NCBI RefSeq assembly: GCF_018139625.1
Contig: NZ_JAGSOH010000028.1
Location: 1 to 64,000, forward strand
Source: Actinospica acidithermotolerans
GTDB lineage: Bacteria > Actinomycetota > Actinomycetes > Streptomycetales > Catenulisporaceae
Direction of reading: 5' to 3'
Length of the DNA: 64,000 nt
Part shown: positions 27,738 to 34,771 of the stretch, piece by piece
Layout of the letters: the number at the start of each line of letters is the position of its first letter
How positions within the stretch are numbered: the stretch's first letter is position 1
Notes under the pieces: generated by a model
Told to the model about the DNA's origin: nothing
The model's database searches: none
Seen by the model: the letters and a program-made list of their open reading frames with translations, nothing else
Program-made: the position numbers and the translations under genes

Positions 27738-28413
27738 AATGGACTAGACCTCTGTGGGTCGAGTCCAATGATTGGTGTAGACCAGTAGGCCGTCAAGGTG
27801 TCATGGGGTTAAGGATTCTTATGCTGCACGCCTGTGCAGATGTGCAGGTGGGCTTGACACGTTCGTCCGGGAACTGGGAGACTTGCCTCGGCCTTTAAGG
27901 GGTCTTTAAGCGGCCCCGGTCTTTTTGGGGGCCTTCAGGAAGTCCGCGAGGGGCGCGACGGCGCCACGGCCGAGGGGAGGCGAACGATGGAACCGAGTAG
28001 TCCCGGCCATGATACGGGCCACCCGAAACTCCGGCCCGCACGCGTTCGCAAGCCCCTGACCCGCCCCGCGGCCTGAACCCCCGGTAGCGGCCGGCCCCGG
28101 CAACGACCGGCACCGGCCCTCGGGTTCGCTTCCCCGGGCATCACCCGTTTGCGGCGTGCGCGCGACCGTGTCCAGGTCCCGTCGCCACGGCACCCGATTT
28201 TTCTCCTCACGGGCAACAGCCCCGGCACCCTCATGCACGGCGTCCCGACGTAGGGACCGCCGCCCCGACCGTGCCCGGATCCGGCTGCTGCTCCGGCGTG
28301 CCCGCGCTCGGCCCGGCCGCGGTAGCTCCATGCCGCCTGTTCGCACCCGTACGTTCGATCATGCCAGAGCGTCCTGGCGTGGTCGTGCGCGCGGCGTGAG
28401 GAGAGGACACCTC
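27738..28413. other. Divergent region between chitinase and Nramp-type transporter
   Basis: The chitinase promoter boxes lie at 27740-27784. TTGACA at 27854-27859 could be a -35 for a rightward promoter, but I see no convincing -10. The rest, to the ribosome-binding site GGAGAGG at 28400-28406, holds open frames without domains. I looked for an Mg2+ or Mn2+ riboswitch consensus ahead of the transporter and did not recognise one. Confidence 0.5.
27740..27784. promoter_or_regulatory. Two chitinase-promoter (dre-like) boxes
   Basis: TGGACTAGACCT (27740-27751) and TGGTGTAGACCA (27773-27784) differ by two and one bases from TGGTCTAGACCA, the core of the DasR-responsive element and of the direct repeats in Streptomyces chitinase promoters. 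DasR is the GntR repressor that responds to glucosamine-6-phosphate. No dasR gene is in the window. Confidence 0.65.
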
Positions 28414-30042
28414 ATGACCGACCTGATCACCGCCCCGGTTCGTTCCACCGCAGTGCTCGACGACGCGCACGTCGGCGACATCAAGGGCGCCTTCGGCACC
28501 ATCAAGCTCGGCGACGCCGCGCCCCGCGCCGGCCTGAGCCGCAAGCTCAAGACCCTGCTGGCCGTCGTCGGCCCCGGCCTCATCGTGATGTGCGGGGACA
28601 ACGACGCCGGCGCGTTCTCCACGTACGGCCAGACCGGGCAGGACTACGGCACCTCGCTGCTGTGGGTGCTGCTGCTGCTCGTGCCCGTGCTCTACGTCAA
28701 CCAGGAGATGGTCGTCCGGCTCGGCGCCGTCACCGGCGTCGGGCACGGCAAGCTCATCATCGAGCGCTTCGGGAAGTTCTGGGGCGCCTTCAGCGTCATC
28801 GACCTCTTCCTGCTCAACGCCCTGACGCTCGTCACGGAGTTCATCGGCATCACGCTCGCCGTCGGCTACCTCGGCCTGCCGAAGGCGCCCTCGATCCTGG
28901 CCGCCGCGGCCGTCGTCATCGGCGCCGCGTCGACCGGCTCCTTCCGCCGCTTCGAGCGCGTCGCGATGCTGCTGTGCTTCGGCAGCCTGATCCTCATCCC
29001 GATCGCGCTGATGCTGCACCCGAGCGCGGGCAGCATGGCCTCCGGCTTCCTGATCCCGTCGATGCCCGGCGGCGCCTCGCAGCTGTCCACGGTGATGCTG
29101 CTGGTCATCGGGCTCGTCGGCACGACCGTCGCGCCCTGGCAGCTGTTCTTCCAGCAGAGCTACGTCATCGACAAGCGCATCACCACCCGCTTCCTCAAGT
29201 ACGAGAAGGCGGACCTGTGGATCGGCATCGTCATCGTGCTCGTCGGCGCCGCCGCGATCATCGGCTTCGCCAGCGCCGCCACGGCGGGCACCGCGGCCCA
29301 CGGCGGCTTCACCGACGCTTCCGGCCTGGCCTCCGCTATCGCGGCCAAGGGCGGGCACGTGCTCGGCATCATGTTCGCGATCGCGCTGCTGGACGCCTCG
29401 ATCATCGGCGCCTTCGCCGTGTCGCTGTCCACCGCGTACGCGATCGGCGACGTGTTCGGCGTGAACCACTCGCTGCACCGCGGGGTCAAGCAGGCCAAGG
29501 GTTTCTACGGGGTGTACGTGGGCGTGATCGGCCTCGCCGCGGCCATCGTGCTGATCCCGAACGCGCCGCTCGGCCTGATCACCAACGGCGTGCAGGCGAT
29601 GGCCGGCGTGCTGCTGCCCTCGGCGTCGGTCTTCCTGCTGCTGCTGTGCAACGACAAGGAAGTGCTCGGGCCCTGGGTCAACGGCCGGCGCACGAACCTG
29701 TTCACCTCGGCCGTGCTCGGTGTCCTGGTGATGCTCTCGGTGATTCTCACCGCGTCGGTGCTCTTCCCGGCCATCACGGCCCGACAGATCGTCGGCATCA
29801 TGGTGGGCTGCGCGGTGGTGGGACTGGTCCTTGGCGGGTACGCGGTGACGCACCGCGGACCGGTTCGGGCGATCGACCGCACCGGCGCCGAGGACTGGCG
29901 GATGCCGCCGCTGTCCCAGCTCGGGAAGGCGGAGCTGTCCAGTGGCACCCGCGTCGGGATGGGCGCGCTGCGCGGCTACCTCGTGGTCTCCGCGCTGCTC
30001 GTCATCGTGAAGGTGATTGAACTCACGCTGGCCTCACACTGA
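28414..30042 (+). CDS. Divergent Nramp-family metal ion transporter
   Basis: This 542-residue polytopic membrane protein (about 11-12 helices) belongs to the Nramp superfamily: the TM1 region reads GPGLIVMCGDNDAGAFSTYGQ and the TM6 region VGTTVAPWQLFFQQ. Canonical Nramp Mn2+/Fe2+ transporters have DPGN in TM1 and Met-Pro-His in TM6. Here these are NDAG (63-66) and Ala-Pro-Trp (240-242), so the metal-binding Met is missing. Nramp-related Mg2+ transporters also lack this Met, so a hard cation such as Mg2+ is more likely than Mn2+; that is inference. Start chosen at the ATG preceded by GGAGAGG. Confidence 0.85.
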   Translation: MTDLITAPVRSTAVLDDAHVGDIKGAFGTIKLGDAAPRAGLSRKLKTLLAVVGPGLIVMCGDNDAGAFSTYGQTGQDYGTSLLWVLLLLVPVLYVNQEMVVRLGAVTGVGHGKLIIERFGKFWGAFSVIDLFLLNALTLVTEFIGITLAVGYLGLPKAPSILAAAAVVIGAASTGSFRRFERVAMLLCFGSLILIPIALMLHPSAGSMASGFLIPSMPGGASQLSTVMLLVIGLVGTTVAPWQLFFQQSYVIDKRITTRFLKYEKADLWIGIVIVLVGAAAIIGFASAATAGTAAHGGFTDASGLASAIAAKGGHVLGIMFAIALLDASIIGAFAVSLSTAYAIGDVFGVNHSLHRGVKQAKGFYGVYVGVIGLAAAIVLIPNAPLGLITNGVQAMAGVLLPSASVFLLLLCNDKEVLGPWVNGRRTNLFTSAVLGVLVMLSVILTASVLFPAITARQIVGIMVGCAVVGLVLGGYAVTHRGPVRAIDRTGAEDWRMPPLSQLGKAELSSGTRVGMGALRGYLVVSALLVIVKVIELTLASH

Positions 30043-30050
30043 ACAACCGT

Positions 30051-30071
30051 CACCTGTCTAACGGGCAGGTG
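30051..30071 (+). terminator. Hairpin after the Nramp-type gene
   Basis: CACCTGTC (30051-30058) pairs with GGCAGGTG (30064-30071), 8 bp with one G-T pair and a 5-nt loop, 8 bp past the stop codon. Confidence 0.55.
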
Positions 30072-30304
30072 AGGTGACGCCCCGTCAGGTCCCGGTACGC
30101 CGCGCGCGTGCCGGGACGCCGCTTTCCGGCCGTCTTCCGGGGGCGCACACCAGCGCGAAGGCCTGGCAATGCGCGCGCCCCCTCTATAAGGTCGCCCCGG
30201 GCGGCGGGTGCCTCCCCGTCCGCCCGGCGCAAAGGATTATCACCCGTTCGGGAAAGCGCCGTACAGCGGGCCGCTCCGGTGGTTACGCTGGCAGCGGCTC
30301 TTCG

Positions 30305-30324
30305 GCACGTGCGTTTGCACGTGC
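30305..30324. promoter_or_regulatory. Two GCACGTGC palindromes
   Basis: Identical 8-bp palindromes GCACGTGC at 30305-30312 and 30317-30324 are separated by GTTT, 24 bp before the HAD start codon. Together they make a symmetrical site suited to a dimeric or tetrameric repressor. Confidence 0.4.
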
Positions 30325-30347
30325 ACGGTCGGAAGGAGACCACCACC

Positions 30348-31058
30348 GTGAATCCCACACACGACCCCGGTAGGCGGCAGGCGCCCCCGCGCTCGCGCAC
30401 CGTCGAGGCCGTGGTCTTCGACGTCGGGGAGACCCTCGTCGACGAGAGCATCGAGTACCACGGCTGGGCCGACTGGCTCGGCGTGCCCCGGCACACCTTC
30501 TCCGCCGTCTTCGGCGGCGTGGTCGGCGCCGGACGCGACCACCTGGAAGCCTTCGAGTACTTCAAGCCGGGCTTCGACCTGGAGCGCGAGCGGCTGGCCC
30601 GCGCCGAGGCCGGACGTCCCGAGGGCTACAGCGAGCGCGACTTCTACCCGGACGCGCGCCCCACCCTCGCCGCCCTTCACGAGGCCGGGTACCTGGTGCT
30701 GATCGCCGCGAACCAGACCAGGCAGTCGCACCGCAGGCTCGAGTCGATGAACCTGCCGGTCGACCTGGTCACCACCTCGGACACCTGGGGCATCAGCAAG
30801 CCGGACCCGCGCTTCTTCGCGAAGGTCGTCGAGGTCTGCCGCGGCCTGCGCCCGGGCATCGAGGCCGGGCAGATCTGCTACGTCGGCGACCGCCTGGACA
30901 ACGACATGCGCCCCGCGTGGGAGGCCGGACTGCGCACCGCTCACATCCGCCGCGGCCCCTGGGGCCACCTGCACGGCGAGGACCCGGATCTGGTCGCCAA
31001 GGCCGACTTCCGGCTCGCAAGCCTCAGCGAGCTTCCGGAACTGCTGTCCGAGCAGTAG
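30348..31058 (+). CDS. HAD-family hydrolase
   Basis: The 236-residue protein has HAD motif I as DVGETLVDE (about 25-33), motif III SKPDPRFF and motif IV as YVGDRLDNDM, the last typical of HAD hydrolases related to 2-haloacid dehalogenase and phosphoglycolate phosphatase. The Glu in place of the second Asp of DxD (DVGE) is seen in a subset of HADs and makes a classical phosphatase role less certain. The GTG at 30348 has GGAAGGAG 9 bp upstream. The following operon starts 86 bp later on the same strand. Confidence 0.85.
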   Translation: MNPTHDPGRRQAPPRSRTVEAVVFDVGETLVDESIEYHGWADWLGVPRHTFSAVFGGVVGAGRDHLEAFEYFKPGFDLERERLARAEAGRPEGYSERDFYPDARPTLAALHEAGYLVLIAANQTRQSHRRLESMNLPVDLVTTSDTWGISKPDPRFFAKVVEVCRGLRPGIEAGQICYVGDRLDNDMRPAWEAGLRTAHIRRGPWGHLHGEDPDLVAKADFRLASLSELPELLSEQ

Positions 31059-31144
31059 GAACGGGGCCGGAAACCCGCCCTGCACGCCGTGCCGCGGCTA
31101 GAGTGTCCACCGAGTGAATCGCATTCATACGGTGGGGGCTTGCA

Positions 31145-32422
31145 GTGGCGATGGCGACGGCGCGGCGGATACGGACGGCAGGTGCGCCCCCCGGGCGGGG
31201 CACCCGCCTCGACACTCCCACCCGGCTGTGGCTGCTGCTGACGACGGCCGTGGCGGCGGTCCTCACGGTCGGACTGGTCGCCGGCTTCAGCCTCGCCGGG
31301 CGGGAGTCCTCCGCCTCGCACACCGCGCATGACACCGAGGTGCTCTACACCGAGGTGCAGAACCTCTCCTACAGCCTCGCCGACGCGAACGCGACGGCGG
31401 CCACCGGCCTGCTGATCGGCCCGCAGACGCCCGGCCAGTTCACGTCGCGCTACGACGCCGACATCGCCCAGGCCGAGGACCTGCTCGCCGCCGCCTCGCA
31501 GCGGGTGACCGGCGACGCGTACGCCTCCGCGCAGCTCAAGGCCGTCGCCGAGCAGCTCCCGCAGTACACCGGCATGATCGGCCAGGCGCTCGCCGAGAAC
31601 CGGCTCGGCTACCCCGTCGCGGGCGCGTACCTGCGGCAGGCCTCCGAGCTGCTGACCGGCTCGATGCTCACCGAGACGTGGCACGTCGTGAAGGAGCAGC
31701 AGGACGCGACCAGCGGCGGGCTCGGCTCCTCGACCGCGTTCCCCTGGTGGGAGTTCGGCGTCGGGGTGCTCGCGCTCCTCGTGCTGTGGCGGGTCTCGCG
31801 TCGCGTCGCGGGCGTCTCCCGGCGGCGGTTCAACCCGGGCCTGCTCGGCGCCGTGCTGGCGGTGGCGGTGCTGCTCGTCTGGAGCGTGTACGCCGCCGGC
31901 GCCGTCAGCCTCGAGGGCGGCAGCGCGCGCACCGACTACATCGGCCTGGCCGCGGCGCAGACGCAGATCTCAGAGCTCTCCCTCACGGAGGCGTACGTCG
32001 CGCTGCAGCAGATCGACCGCGGCGAGGACCAGGGGGCGGACGCCGCCGCCGCGAACACGGCTCTGAAGGCCGCGAACCCCGACCCCGGCTCGACCGGGCC
32101 GTCCGACTACCGCGCGGTTTCCGGATGCGTGACCCAGGCGATCGGGCTCGCCGCCGGCGGGAGGTACCAGGCCGCGATCGACGCGACCGTCGGCAGCGGC
32201 AAGACGGCCGGCGAGGGCGGCTGCGAGCCGGCCGTCGGCACCCTGCGCGCGGATCTGCAGAAGACCGCGGCGGCCGAGCAGGCGAAGTTCGGCCGGGACA
32301 TGAGCAGCGTCGGCTCCGAGTACGCGGGCGCCGCGGCGTTCGCGCTGGCGCTGGTGATCGGGCTGCTGGGCGCGGCGTCCGCGGCCTACGGCCTCAACCG
32401 GCGGCTGGCGGAGTTCCGGTGA
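31145..32422 (+). CDS. glnX: GlnX-like four-helix membrane signalling protein
   Basis: The 425-residue protein has four membrane helices: LWLLLTTAVAAVLTVGLVAG (from residue 28), VGVLALLVLWRVS, LLGAVLAVAVLLVWSVYAAG and FALALVIGLLGAASAAYG near the end. Two extracytoplasmic segments lie between helices 1-2 and 3-4. Size and layout match mycobacterial GlnX, which passes the signal from the Asp/Glu-binding protein GlnH to the kinase PknG. Here a GlnH-like lipoprotein gene follows with a GTGA overlap or a 26-bp gap, and pknG is three genes on. Sequence is poorly conserved in this family, so the call rests on topology and context. Confidence 0.75.
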   Translation: MAMATARRIRTAGAPPGRGTRLDTPTRLWLLLTTAVAAVLTVGLVAGFSLAGRESSASHTAHDTEVLYTEVQNLSYSLADANATAATGLLIGPQTPGQFTSRYDADIAQAEDLLAAASQRVTGDAYASAQLKAVAEQLPQYTGMIGQALAENRLGYPVAGAYLRQASELLTGSMLTETWHVVKEQQDATSGGLGSSTAFPWWEFGVGVLALLVLWRVSRRVAGVSRRRFNPGLLGAVLAVAVLLVWSVYAAGAVSLEGGSARTDYIGLAAAQTQISELSLTEAYVALQQIDRGEDQGADAAAANTALKAANPDPGSTGPSDYRAVSGCVTQAIGLAAGGRYQAAIDATVGSGKTAGEGGCEPAVGTLRADLQKTAAAEQAKFGRDMSSVGSEYAGAAAFALALVIGLLGAASAAYGLNRRLAEFR

Positions 32423-32448
32423 GCGCGACGAAGGGGGCGGGAGCTGCC

Positions 32449-33420
32449 ATGAGGGGGAGAAGGATGCGGCGGATATCGAAGGTCCTCGGGGTCGCGATCG
32501 CGGCCGCGGCCGCGGCGAGCGCGTGCTCCAGCCCGGGAGCGGGGTTCGCCTCCGCGCAGCCGAGCGCTCCCGCGGCCGTCTTCGCCGCCACGGCCCCGGC
32601 CGCGACGCAGTCCGCGAGCAGCGGGAACTGCGACGTGTACGCGTCGTCCGCGGCGCCCTCCGCGAGCGACGCGGCGGGGCCCGACGTCGCCTTGATCAAG
32701 AGCCGCGGGCACGTGACCGTGGGCGTCGCGGCGGACCAGTACCTGACCGGCTACCTGGGGGCGGACGGCAGCGAGCAGGGCTTCGACATCGACCTCGCGC
32801 ACGCGATCTCGCAATCGCTGTTCGGCGATCCGGACAAGGTCGTCTTCGATGTGATCAGCACCGACGAGCGCATTCCCGACCTCCAGGCGCACAAGGTCGA
32901 CCTGGTGATCGACACGATGACGATCACCTGCGACCGGCTCGCGAAGGTCGGTTTCTCCGCCGTCTACTACGAGGCGAGCCAGAAACTGCTGGTGGAGAAG
33001 TCCTCCGGCTACACGGGCCTGAACGACCTCGGCGGCCGGAAGGTGTGCGCGCAGACCGGCTCCACCTCGATCTCGCTCATCCAGCACGCCGCCGCCAAGC
33101 CGGTCGCGGTCGAGGTCACCGACATCAGCGACTGCCTGGTGCTGCTGGAGGAGAACAAGGTCTCCGGGATCTCCACCGACGACACCATCCTCGCCGGGCT
33201 CGCGCAGCAGGACCCCAACCTCGAGGTGCTGCCGGCCCAGCTGGAGACGGAGCCGTACGGCATCGCCGTCGCGCACGGCGCCACCGACCTCGAGGGGTAC
33301 GTGAACGGCGTGCTCGCGCGGTACGAGTCGGACGGCGGCTGGGCCGCGTCCTACGCCCGCTGGTTCAAGGGCAGCCTGGGCCCCGCGAGCCCGCCGGTTG
33401 CGCAATACTCGAACCAGTAG
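32449..33420 (+). CDS. glnH: GlnH-like solute-binding lipoprotein
   Basis: This 323-residue protein begins with a basic lipoprotein signal ending ASAC, with lipid-attachment Cys C26, and a low-complexity linker. A type 3 solute-binding domain follows (HVTVGVAADQYLTGYL, GFDIDLAHAIS, KVDLVIDTMTIT, GRKVCAQTGSTS). Domains of this class bind polar amino acids. No ABC permease or ATPase gene is nearby, which argues for sensing instead of transport, as for mycobacterial GlnH acting with GlnX and PknG. I used the ATG at 32449 (GGGAG upstream); a GTG at 32419 overlapping the glnX stop is a possible coupled start. Confidence 0.85.
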   Translation: MRGRRMRRISKVLGVAIAAAAAASACSSPGAGFASAQPSAPAAVFAATAPAATQSASSGNCDVYASSAAPSASDAAGPDVALIKSRGHVTVGVAADQYLTGYLGADGSEQGFDIDLAHAISQSLFGDPDKVVFDVISTDERIPDLQAHKVDLVIDTMTITCDRLAKVGFSAVYYEASQKLLVEKSSGYTGLNDLGGRKVCAQTGSTSISLIQHAAAKPVAVEVTDISDCLVLLEENKVSGISTDDTILAGLAQQDPNLEVLPAQLETEPYGIAVAHGATDLEGYVNGVLARYESDGGWAASYARWFKGSLGPASPPVAQYSNQ

Positions 33421-33453
33421 CGTCGATCCGCACCAGCACGAGCCCGAGGACGC

Positions 33454-34701
33454 ATGCCGCCGTACGGAGAAATGAGCCCGCCCGCCCCGCTCACCCGGGA
33501 CAACGTGGACGCGGAACTCGCCCGGCTCGACGCCGACGCCGGGCGGGTCTCCGACGCCCTCGTCGAGCTGACCGAGTACAACTCCTACAAGCTGCTGGAG
33601 AGCGCGCCGCTGTCCGGCACGACCGCGCAGCGCTGGCAGCGGGTCAGCGCGAAGATCGCGGCGCTCTGGGACGACTACACCGCCTACCAGGACGTGCTCA
33701 ACCGGGCGCGGGAGATCCGCGGCCGCCGGGTCAAGCCGCGCCCCGAGGACCTGGCCGCGATCACGAAGCTGCTGCGCGGCCCGTCGATCACGCTCTCCAC
33801 GAAGTCCGTCGCGCTCTCCGAGCGCACCCTGCTGGGGCCATCGGCGATCTCGGAGACCGCGACGCTGGCCCAGACGCTGCACCGGATGGACACCGAGTAC
33901 CAGCTCGCCGCCGACTTCGTCGCGCAGACCGAGGAGGCCTGGAACCGGCTGTTCGCCGCGGCCGACCCGGTGCAGGAGCGGCTCAAGCGGCTCGGCGCGA
34001 CGGCCAGGGACATCGGCGACCGCTCGGTGGGCACGGCCGTCGCCGGGCTGATCGACGGCTACGCGGCGCTGCGCCGGGAGATCTTCGCCGACCCGCTCGG
34101 GCTGACCGCCCCGGGCTCCGCCTTCCCGGGCCGGCTCGCCGAGATCGACCGGCAGATCGGCGTCGTGGCCGAGGCCGCCGCGCACCAGGCCGACCTGCGC
34201 GCCGACTACGAGCGCGGCACCGAGCACCTGCGCCAGCTGGTGGAGCGCATCGACCAGGTCGAGGCCGGGCAGCGCAGCGTCGCGCGGACCGTGCGCGACA
34301 AAATCCTGATAGAGAAACTCCCGGCGTTCACCACCCAGGCGCCCGCGCTGCGCGCCCGCCTCGGCGCGCTGGACGCCCTGCGCGACCAGGGGCAATGGGC
34401 CAGGCTCGCCTCCGAGGCGGCGATCCTCGGCGACGCGCTCGACGCGGCGCTGGCCGAGGCCGCCAGGGTCGAGAAGCTCATGTCCGGACTCCTGGAACGG
34501 CGCGAGGAGCTGCGCGGCAGGCTGCAGGCCTACCGGGTCCGCGCGGCCCGGATGGGAGCAGCCGAAAGCCAGCCCCTTGAGGCCTACTACCAGGCCGCCC
34601 GCGAGCTGCTGTGGACCAGGCCCTGCGACCTCGCGGCCGCGACCCGCGCGCTCAGCGTGTACCAGAAGGCCGTGCTGGCGCTGGATCAGGGCCGATCCTG
34701 A
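33454..34701 (+). CDS. Conserved protein of the pknG locus, unknown function
   Basis: I do not recognise a named domain in this 415-residue protein. It is soluble, without signal peptide or membrane helix, and mostly long amphipathic helices with heptad-like patterns (ELARLDADAGRVSDALVEL near the start; AARVEKLMSGLLERREEL near the end), suggesting an extended coiled-coil scaffold. It sits between the glnH-like gene and pknG, with short spacing on both sides, so it is probably co-expressed and may bridge the sensor and kinase. Start at 33454, with an alternative ATG at 33472. Confidence 0.7.
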   Translation: MPPYGEMSPPAPLTRDNVDAELARLDADAGRVSDALVELTEYNSYKLLESAPLSGTTAQRWQRVSAKIAALWDDYTAYQDVLNRAREIRGRRVKPRPEDLAAITKLLRGPSITLSTKSVALSERTLLGPSAISETATLAQTLHRMDTEYQLAADFVAQTEEAWNRLFAAADPVQERLKRLGATARDIGDRSVGTAVAGLIDGYAALRREIFADPLGLTAPGSAFPGRLAEIDRQIGVVAEAAAHQADLRADYERGTEHLRQLVERIDQVEAGQRSVARTVRDKILIEKLPAFTTQAPALRARLGALDALRDQGQWARLASEAAILGDALDAALAEAARVEKLMSGLLERREELRGRLQAYRVRAARMGAAESQPLEAYYQAARELLWTRPCDLAAATRALSVYQKAVLALDQGRS

Positions 34702-34771
34702 TCCCGGGCCTGGAGCAGCGCCGCGGGCCGGCGCCATTGGGAAGACACAGCCTAGACGGGGGAGTGATGCG

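Larger units (their letters stand above)
30043..30347. other. Intergenic region with hairpin and paired palindromes
   Basis: This 305-bp gap holds the terminator-like hairpin at 30051-30071 and two GCACGTGC palindromes at 30305-30324. GGAAGGAG at 30331-30338 is the ribosome-binding site of the next gene. No gene is seen. Confidence 0.55.

Noticed and set aside
28156-28413. An N-terminal extension of the Nramp-type transporter
   Set aside because: It is Arg-rich without hydrophobic segments, and the ATG at 28414 has GGAGAGG upstream.
27738-28413. A metal-sensing riboswitch ahead of the Nramp-type gene
   Set aside because: I found no M-box or yybP-ykoY consensus by eye; a covariance-model scan would settle it.
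30051-30090. CAGGTGAGGTGA after the Nramp-type gene as an M-box element
   Set aside because: Only a few bases resemble the consensus and it lies downstream of the transporter; a terminator hairpin explains it better.
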